Origin: Brevundimonas sp.
GTDB lineage: Bacteria > Pseudomonadota > Alphaproteobacteria > Caulobacterales > Caulobacteraceae
Length of the DNA stretch: 39,241 nt
Direction of reading: 5' to 3'
NCBI RefSeq assembly: GCF_027487935.1
Contig: NZ_JAIYCP010000027.1
Span: 1 to 39,241 of the forward strand
Positions 34,188 to 39,241 of the stretch are shown piece by piece. Made by a program: the position numbers and the translations under genes. The stretch's first letter is position 1, and each line of letters begins with the position of its first letter. The notes beneath the pieces were generated by a model. That model ran no database searches, was not told the origin of the DNA, and saw nothing but the letters and a program-made list of their open reading frames with translations.

Positions 34188-35393
34188 TCAGACGCGTTCG
34201 ATGACGGTGGCGGTGCCCATGCCGCCGCCGATGCACAGGGTGATCAGGGCGGTGGACTTGTTCGACCGCTCCAGCTCGTCCAGGGCGATGCCGGTGATCA
34301 TGGCGCCGGTGGCGCCGAGCGGGTGGCCCATGGAGATGCCGCCGCCGTTCACGTTCATCTTGTCGTGCGGGATGTCGAGCGCCTGCATGTAGCGCAGCAC
34401 AACGGCGGCGAAGGCCTCGTTCAGCTCCCAGACGTCGATGTCGGCGGTGGTCATGCCCAGTTTGGCGAGCAGCTTCTTCGTCACGAACTCGGGGCCGGTC
34501 AGCATGATCGAGGGTTCGGAGCCGATCGAGGCGGCGCCGACGATGCGGGCGCGGGGCTTGAGGCCCATGGCCTGGCCGGCTTCCAGCGTGCCGATCAGCA
34601 CCCCCGCTGAACCGTCAACGATCCCCGAGGAGTTGCCCGGCGTGTGGACGTGACTGACCCGCTCGACCTCGGGGTAGCGCTGGTTGATCACGGCGTCGAA
34701 CGCCATCTCGCCCATCATGGCGAAGGACGGGTTCAGGGCGCCCAGCGACTGCATGTCGGTGTTGGGGCGGATGGTCTCGTCGCGGTCCAGCTGGACGAGG
34801 CCGAGCTGGTTCTTGACGGCGATGACCGATTTCGAGAACCGGCCGTCAGCCCAGGCGGCGGCGGCGCGCTTGTGGCTTTCCATCGAATAGGCATCGACGT
34901 CGTCGCGGCTGAAGCCGTATTTCGTCGCGATCATGTCGGCCGACACGCCCTGGGGCACGAAATAGGTCGGGAAGGCCGACGACGGATCGACCGGCCAGGC
35001 ACCGCCGTCCGATCCCATCGGAACCCGGCTCATGGCCTCGATGCCCCCGCCGACGGCGAAGTCGGCCTCGCCGGACTTCACCTTGGCTGCGGCCATGTTC
35101 ACGGCCTCGAGGCCGGAGGCGCAGAAGCGGTTGATCTGGACGCCGGCCACCGTCTGGGCCCAGCCCGCCGACAGGACGGCTGTGCGGGCGATGTCTGCGC
35201 CCTGTTCGCCCACCGGCGAGACGCAGCCGAGGATGACGTCATCGACTTTGGAGGTATCCAGGTTGTTGCGGTCGCGCAGGGCTTCCAGCACCTGGGTCGC
35301 CAGGCTCAGGCCGGTGATCTCATGCAGGGACCCGTCCTTCTTGCCCTTGCCGCGCGGCGTGCGGACCGCGTCGTAGATATAGGCTTCGGCCAT
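34188..35393 (-). CDS. Acetyl-CoA C-acyltransferase (thiolase), fad operon
   Basis: Catalyses the last step of beta-oxidation, splitting 3-ketoacyl-CoA to acetyl-CoA and a shorter acyl-CoA. The 401-residue protein has the nucleophile C91 ([11 protein letters not shown]), H357 ([11 protein letters not shown]) and C387 ([10 protein letters not shown]), all three thiolase residues. The ATG at 35393 gives the classic start [17 protein letters not shown]. It is the first gene of an operon with the InhA-like and FadJ-type genes; together thiolase and FadJ form a beta-oxidation complex. A repeat of ACGT boxes lies about 50 bases upstream and is a possible operator. Confidence 0.94.
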   Translation of the reverse strand: MAEAYIYDAVRTPRGKGKKDGSLHEITGLSLATQVLEALRDRNNLDTSKVDDVILGCVSPVGEQGADIARTAVLSAGWAQTVAGVQINRFCASGLEAVNMAAAKVKSGEADFAVGGGIEAMSRVPMGSDGGAWPVDPSSAFPTYFVPQGVSADMIATKYGFSRDDVDAYSMESHKRAAAAWADGRFSKSVIAVKNQLGLVQLDRDETIRPNTDMQSLGALNPSFAMMGEMAFDAVINQRYPEVERVSHVHTPGNSSGIVDGSAGVLIGTLEAGQAMGLKPRARIVGAASIGSEPSIMLTGPEFVTKKLLAKLGMTTADIDVWELNEAFAAVVLRYMQALDIPHDKMNVNGGGISMGHPLGATGAMITGIALDELERSNKSTALITLCIGGGMGTATVIERV

Positions 35394-35443
35394 GGGAGTC
35401 GGTCTCCAATAAGGACGGATTCTGCGTGTCCCCGTCACAAACC

Positions 35444-35465
35444 CTACGTTTACGTCAACGTCAAG
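35444..35465 (-). promoter_or_regulatory. ACGT-repeat operator candidate upstream of the thiolase operon
   Basis: Three ACGT tetramers (35446-35449, 35452-35455 and 35458-35461) stand exactly six bases apart within a run whose minus strand contains TTGACGTTGACGTAAACG. This pattern resembles sites of MerR-family LiuR regulators, which control branched-chain and fatty-acid degradation operons in proteobacteria. The match is from memory and should be tested. Confidence 0.4.
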
Positions 35466-35586
35466 TATTCATTGCCCCATGCTTCGGCCCGTCGCCAGCC
35501 GGCGTCCGTCTGACGGGCCTCCCGCAGCGGAATTTCCCCGGGCCTGACCGACCGCGCCGGCCGGGTCCGGACGGGGTGGGTCGGGC

Positions 35587-36576
35587 CTAGCCGACGTAGC
35601 CGGCCTGCATGAGTTCGGCGATGTGGACGATGGCAACCGGACGGTCCGCCTCGACGACCAGCAGGGTCGCGATCCGGTTCTGGGTCATCAGGTCGACGGC
35701 ATCGCTCATGCGGGCGTCCGGGCCGATAATCCGGGGATCAGGGCTCATGATGTCGGCAGCGGTCAGACCCGTGAGGTCGCGGGAGAAGGCCCGGCGGACG
35801 TCTCCGTCGGTAATGATCCCGGCCAGCGTTCCGTCATCATTCAGAACCGCCGCTGCACCCTTGCGCCCCTCGGTGATGGCGGACACCACCTCGGCGAAGG
35901 TCGCCGCAAGCGGAATGGTCGCCGGGGCGGGCGGGCGGTCGCCCATCCAGTCGCGCACACTCTGCAGTCTCATGCCCAGCTTGCCGCCGGGATGGTGCAG
36001 GCCGAAGGCTTCGGCGGTAAAGCCGCGCCGGTCCATCAACACCATGGCCAGGGCATCGCCGAGGGCCAGGGTCATGAGGGTCGAGGTCGTGGGTGCCAGG
36101 CCGTTGGGGCAGGCCTCGGCCACCTGCGGCATGGTCAGGCAAACGGCGGATGAACGGCCCAGGAAGCTGGCGGGCCGCTGGGTCAGGCCGATGACCGGGA
36201 TGCCTTCGCGCTGGCAGTAGATCAGGGGGTCGCGCAGCTCCCGGCTTTCCCCGGAGTTGGAGATAGCCAGCAGGGTGACGTCCTTGCGCAGCATGCCGAG
36301 GTCGCCGTGGCTCATCTCGGCCGGATGGACGAAGAAGGCGTTGGTGCCGGTGGAGGCGAGCGTCGCCGCGATCTTGCCGCCGATATGGCCCGACTTGCCC
36401 ATGCCGGTCACCACCAGATAGCCGGGACGGGACAGGATGATGTCGCAGGCGCGGGCGATGCCGTCATCGAGGCCGGACTCGAGGGCCTGAAGCGCGGCGA
36501 TATTCAGCTGGATGACCGCGCGGGCCCGCGCGGTCATGGCGGCGGGATCGGCGGACAGGGCGGGGAGGGTGCTCAT
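35587..36576 (-). CDS. kdsD: Arabinose-5-phosphate isomerase (KpsF/GutQ family)
   Basis: Converts ribulose-5-phosphate to arabinose-5-phosphate, the first step toward Kdo. The 329-residue protein has an N-terminal SIS domain (YLVVTGMGKSGHIGGKIAATLASTG, then HPAEMSHGDLGM with the catalytic His, and ISNSGES) and two CBS domains (about 205-329). LHHPGGKLG lies between them and is typical of the family. The ATG at 36576 gives the usual length. It is placed between two thiolase units on the same strand, with 85 bases upstream. KdsB, acting later in the same pathway, is encoded elsewhere in this window. Confidence 0.94.
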   Translation of the reverse strand: MSTLPALSADPAAMTARARAVIQLNIAALQALESGLDDGIARACDIILSRPGYLVVTGMGKSGHIGGKIAATLASTGTNAFFVHPAEMSHGDLGMLRKDVTLLAISNSGESRELRDPLIYCQREGIPVIGLTQRPASFLGRSSAVCLTMPQVAEACPNGLAPTTSTLMTLALGDALAMVLMDRRGFTAEAFGLHHPGGKLGMRLQSVRDWMGDRPPAPATIPLAATFAEVVSAITEGRKGAAAVLNDDGTLAGIITDGDVRRAFSRDLTGLTAADIMSPDPRIIGPDARMSDAVDLMTQNRIATLLVVEADRPVAIVHIAELMQAGYVG

Positions 36577-36661
36577 TCCGCCGATTTGGCCCATCCCGGG
36601 CGGATTCACAATCGCGACCCGGCACGGTGCCGTCGCCGATCCGCCCGGTCCATGGATCGGA

Positions 36662-37867
36662 TCAGTAGATCTCGAACAGGCCCGCCGCCCCCATTCCACC
36701 ACCGACACACATGGTCACCACGCCGTATCTGGCCCCGCGCCGCTTGCCCTCGATGAGGACATGGCCGGTCATCCGGGCACCCGACATGCCGTAGGGGTGA
36801 CCGATGGAGATCGCACCGCCCGAGACATTGAGCCGGTCATCGGGGATGCCGAGCCGGTCGCGGCAGTAGAGCACCTGCACGGCGAAGGCCTCGTTCAGCT
36901 CCCAGATGCCGATGTCGTCGATGGTCAGGCCGTGGCGTTTGAGCAGTTTGGGCACGGCAAAGACCGGGCCGATGCCCATTTCGTCAGGCTCGCAGCCGAC
37001 AACGGCCATGCCGCGATAGGCGCCGAGCGGCTGCAGCCCGTGCCGCACCGCCTCGCCCGCCTCCATGATGACGCTGGCCGAGGCCCCGTCAGACAGCTGG
37101 CTGGCGTTACCGGCGGTGATGAACTGGCCCTGGTCGATGGATTCGCCGGCTCCGAAAACCGGCCTCAGGCCGTTCAGGCCCTCCAGGGTGGTGTCGGCGC
37201 GGTTGCCCTCGTCCTTCGACAGCGTGACGGCCTTCCGGGAGGTCTCGCCGGTCGCCTTGTCCGTAACCAGCATGGAGGTGCTCATGGGCGCGATCTCGGC
37301 GTCGAGCCGGCCGTCGGCCTGGGCCTGGGCCGTGCGCTGCTGGGAGCGAAGGGCGTATTCGTCCTGCAGGTCGCGGCTGATGCCGTAGCGGCGGGATACG
37401 ATCTCGGCGGTCTCCAGCATCGACATGTAAATGTGCGGTGCCAGCTTCAGCAGGTCCTCATCCATGGCGCGATGCATGTTCATGTGGGGGTTCTGGACAA
37501 GGGAGATCGACTCCAGCCCGCCGCCGACCACCACCTTCTGATGGTCATTGATGACCTGTTTGGCCGCCGTTGCGATGGCCATGAGGCCGGAGGCGCATTG
37601 CCGATCCAGGCTCATGCCGCCGGTGGTCACCGGCAGGCCGGCGGCCAGGGCCGATTGCCGGGCGACATTGGTCCCGGTCGAACCCTGCTGCAGGGCGGCC
37701 CCCATGACCACGTCCTCGATCTCGGCCGGATCAATACCCGCCCTGGCCACGGCATGACGGATGGCGTGGCCGCCCAGCTGCTGCGCCTGGGTGTCGTTGA
37801 AGGCTCCGCGATAGGCGCGGCCGATGGGCGTGCGGGCGGTGGAGACGATGACGGCTTCGCGGGACAT
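36662..37867 (-). CDS. Acetyl-CoA C-acyltransferase (thiolase), second copy
   Basis: A 401-residue thiolase paralogue. Its catalytic residues fall at the same positions as in the other thiolase: C91 ([11 protein letters not shown]), H357 ([11 protein letters not shown]) and C387 ([11 protein letters not shown]). GHPYGMSGA instead of GHPLGATGA and a start of [14 protein letters not shown] place it in a different thiolase subgroup, closer to the AtoB-like/acyl-CoA thiolases. It is less than 40% identical by eye to its neighbour, so it is not a recent duplication. It lies 109 bases after the SDR gene on the same strand, and the pair may act on the same acyl-CoA substrates. Confidence 0.93.
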   Translation of the reverse strand: MSREAVIVSTARTPIGRAYRGAFNDTQAQQLGGHAIRHAVARAGIDPAEIEDVVMGAALQQGSTGTNVARQSALAAGLPVTTGGMSLDRQCASGLMAIATAAKQVINDHQKVVVGGGLESISLVQNPHMNMHRAMDEDLLKLAPHIYMSMLETAEIVSRRYGISRDLQDEYALRSQQRTAQAQADGRLDAEIAPMSTSMLVTDKATGETSRKAVTLSKDEGNRADTTLEGLNGLRPVFGAGESIDQGQFITAGNASQLSDGASASVIMEAGEAVRHGLQPLGAYRGMAVVGCEPDEMGIGPVFAVPKLLKRHGLTIDDIGIWELNEAFAVQVLYCRDRLGIPDDRLNVSGGAISIGHPYGMSGARMTGHVLIEGKRRGARYGVVTMCVGGGMGAAGLFEIY

Positions 37868-37976
37868 TCGGCGTGCTTCCTTGGTTGGGGCACAGGCGCT
37901 TGCGACGCGGTCGCTCGCAGCCCGGGCGCGAGATGGATCGAACCCTAGGCGCTTGCCCTCGGGTCAAGGCAAGAGG

Positions 37977-38882
37977 TCAGGCGAGGGCTTGCTGTGCTTT
38001 GGTCAGTTCGATCATGCCCTGGGCCGCGCCCATCTCCGGCACGATCTCGCCGGTGCGGTCCGAGATTTCCGCAAACCGGGCGGCGACCTGTTCCGGCGCG
38101 TCCTCGCCGACGGCGCGGATGCCCTGGGTCAGGGTGACATAGGCGCGCTCGAAGCCGCCGGCCCCCGCGGTCAGGATGCAGCGGCTGGGTGCGTCCTCGC
38201 TGACCAGATGCAGCAGGCCGGGCGTCACCGTGTCCGGACCCAGCAGTTCCAGCGGCAGGCGGGCCCCGAGGTCCTCGGTCATGCGGGTGTGGGCGGTCGG
38301 CGCCAGGCAGTTGACCCGGATGTCATTCTTTGCACCTTCGATCGACAGGGTCTGCATCAGCCCGACCAGGGCCATCTTGGCCGCGCCATAGTTGGACTGG
38401 CCGAAATTGCCGTAGAGGCCCGAGGAGGAGGTGGTCATGACGATGCGGCCGTAGTTGGCGTCGCGCATGATGTCCCAGACCGCCTTGGTGCAATGGACGG
38501 CCCCCATCAGATGGACGTCCATGACGAAGCGGAAGTCGTCCAGCTCCATCTTGGCGAAGGTCTTGTCGCGCAGGACGCCGGCATTGTTGACCAGGATGTC
38601 GACCCGGCCCCATTTCGCCATCGCGGTCGCGACCATGGCCTCGACGGCGGCGTAATCGGTGACGGAGGCGGCGTTGGCCATCGCCTCGCCGCCCGCGGCA
38701 AGGATCTCGGCCACGACCGATTCGGCGGCAGTCGCCGATCCGCCCGAGCCGTCACGCGCGCCGCCTAGGTCATTGACGACCACTTTCGCGCCGCGTTTGG
38801 CCAGGGCCAGGGCGTGTTCACGCCCCAGGCCGCCACCGGCCCCCGTCACGATCGCCACGCGCCCGTCAAACCGCATCGTCAT
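37977..38882 (-). CDS. SDR-family 3-hydroxyacyl-CoA dehydrogenase-like oxidoreductase
   Basis: A 301-residue short-chain dehydrogenase. The NAD(P)-binding motif is TGAGGGLG (13-20), followed by VNDLGGARDGSGGS, which is typical of the dehydrogenase domain of peroxisomal multifunctional enzyme 2, and NNAGVLRDKTFAKM. The catalytic S152, Y165 and K169 are spaced as required. It probably oxidises a (3R)-hydroxyacyl-CoA. The C-terminal ~70 residues extend past the core SDR fold. The ATG at 38882 is preferred because GGGAG lies seven bases upstream; an ATG two codons later is also possible. It is divergent from the ompA-like gene. Confidence 0.92.
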   Translation of the reverse strand: MTMRFDGRVAIVTGAGGGLGREHALALAKRGAKVVVNDLGGARDGSGGSATAAESVVAEILAAGGEAMANAASVTDYAAVEAMVATAMAKWGRVDILVNNAGVLRDKTFAKMELDDFRFVMDVHLMGAVHCTKAVWDIMRDANYGRIVMTTSSSGLYGNFGQSNYGAAKMALVGLMQTLSIEGAKNDIRVNCLAPTAHTRMTEDLGARLPLELLGPDTVTPGLLHLVSEDAPSRCILTAGAGGFERAYVTLTQGIRAVGEDAPEQVAARFAEISDRTGEIVPEMGAAQGMIELTKAQQALA

Positions 38883-38949
38883 TCAACCGCTCCCTTTGAA
38901 CCAGCGCTTCCTAGCAGCCGTTGCGCCCGGCGAAACCCCGTCTGTTGTG

Positions 38950-38976
38950 TTGAAACGGCGCCACAGTTGCTACATT
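38950..38976 (+). promoter_or_regulatory. Housekeeping promoter of the OmpA-like gene
   Basis: TTGAAAC (38950-38956) and GCTACATT (38969-38976), 12 bases apart, fit the Caulobacter sigma-73 consensus (TTGACGS, 10-14 bases, GCTAnAwC). The transcript would begin near 38983 and have a leader of about 95 bases with ACGGGGA (38987-38993) able to pair with TCCCCGT (39029-39035). Confidence 0.65.
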
Positions 38977-39077
38977 CGTAGCCGAAACGGGGAACTCCGG
39001 AAGAACATTCTCGTTCGGCCTTGAGAGCTCCCCGTATAGATGGGGTATCAGGGCAATCACTGATTATGAGGGATAGA

Positions 39078-39241
39078 ATGAAGTTGAAACTTCTCGCCGG
39101 CGTCGCAATGGCAGGGCTGTTCTCAGCCGGCGTTGCCAACGCCGAGCCGAACGGCTGGTACGGCGCGATTGATGCGGGCTACCACACGATCGGCACCATC
39201 GAGGCTGACGGCCAGCGTGGCCCGCAGTTCGATATCGAATC
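39078..39241 (+). CDS. OmpA-like outer-membrane beta-barrel protein, N-terminal part (partial)
   Basis: The first 54 codons of a gene cut by the window end. The product starts MKLKLLAGVAMAGLFSAGVANA, a signal peptide cleaved after ANA, then EPNGWYGAIDAGYHTIG, the opening strand of OmpA/opacity-type beta-barrels in Caulobacteraceae. The ATG at 39078 follows GAGGGAT. The strong promoter and possible leader hairpin upstream are consistent with an abundant outer-membrane protein. A C-terminal peptidoglycan-binding OmpA domain would be expected but lies outside the window. Confidence 0.8.
   Translation, partial: MKLKLLAGVAMAGLFSAGVANAEPNGWYGAIDAGYHTIGTIEADGQRGPQFDIE

Overview
This 39.2 kb window is high-GC chromosomal DNA from an alphaproteobacterium, most likely a Brevundimonas-like member of the Caulobacteraceae. 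That assignment is inferred from several signs: a TonB-dependent receptor with a DTVVVTG-type TonB box (plus the end of a second receptor), GCTAnA-type -10 boxes, a DnaX that lacks the zinc-module cysteines, CycM-like membrane cytochrome c, an NlpC/P60 gene beside an M17 aminopeptidase, and many GTG/TTG starts. Genes are tightly packed, often with ATGA, GTGA or TTGA stop/start overlaps. I see no prophage, transposase, CRISPR array or rRNA; there is one tRNA.

Layout. 1-3.7 kb: tail of one TonB receptor, a lipoprotein MsrA, and a complete TonB-dependent receptor behind a near-perfect Pho box. 3.8-9.6 kb: a polyamine region with agmatine deiminase and N-carbamoylputrescine amidase on +, and a deoxyhypusine-synthase-like enzyme (probable homospermidine synthase) and an ornithine decarboxylase on -, the latter with a structured leader. 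Between them lie two lipoprotein genes, one a class A acid phosphatase homologue that has lost its catalytic histidines. 9.6-12.6 kb: a phnCDE phosphonate/phosphate-type ABC importer behind a second Pho box. 12.6-19.3 kb: thrS, yidD, an IscU-like protein and a TPR protein on -, then an M17 aminopeptidase and an NlpC/P60 hydrolase on +, and a membrane cytochrome c on -. 19.4-27.1 kb: kdsB, nudC, dnaX, a nitroreductase, ybaB, recR and rmuC, with two related large inverted-repeat elements in the gaps. 27.1-29.5 kb: a small operon of two membrane proteins around a 63-aa XRE regulator, a TraB/GumN protein and tRNA-Gly(CCC). 29.6-38.9 kb: minus-strand lipid catabolism (amidohydrolase, FadJ-type protein, isonitrile-hydratase-like protein, two thiolases, an SDR dehydrogenase), interrupted by kdsD. 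The window ends inside an OmpA-like outer-membrane protein gene.

How the parts connect. Two Pho boxes suggest that the receptor and PhnCDE both respond to phosphate starvation. The ornithine decarboxylase and AguA/AguB give two routes to putrescine, and the DHS-like enzyme would convert it to homospermidine. Thiolase, PfpI-like protein and FadJ form one closely spaced operon with an ACGT-repeat operator candidate upstream. kdsB and kdsD both serve Kdo/LPS synthesis.

The items I would look at first are the inverted-repeat family (about 48-bp arms at 24.7 kb, a degenerate copy at 20.2 kb), the pseudo-phosphatase lipoprotein, the Pho-box pair, the ODC leader, and the XRE/membrane-protein operon with a palindrome over its promoter.
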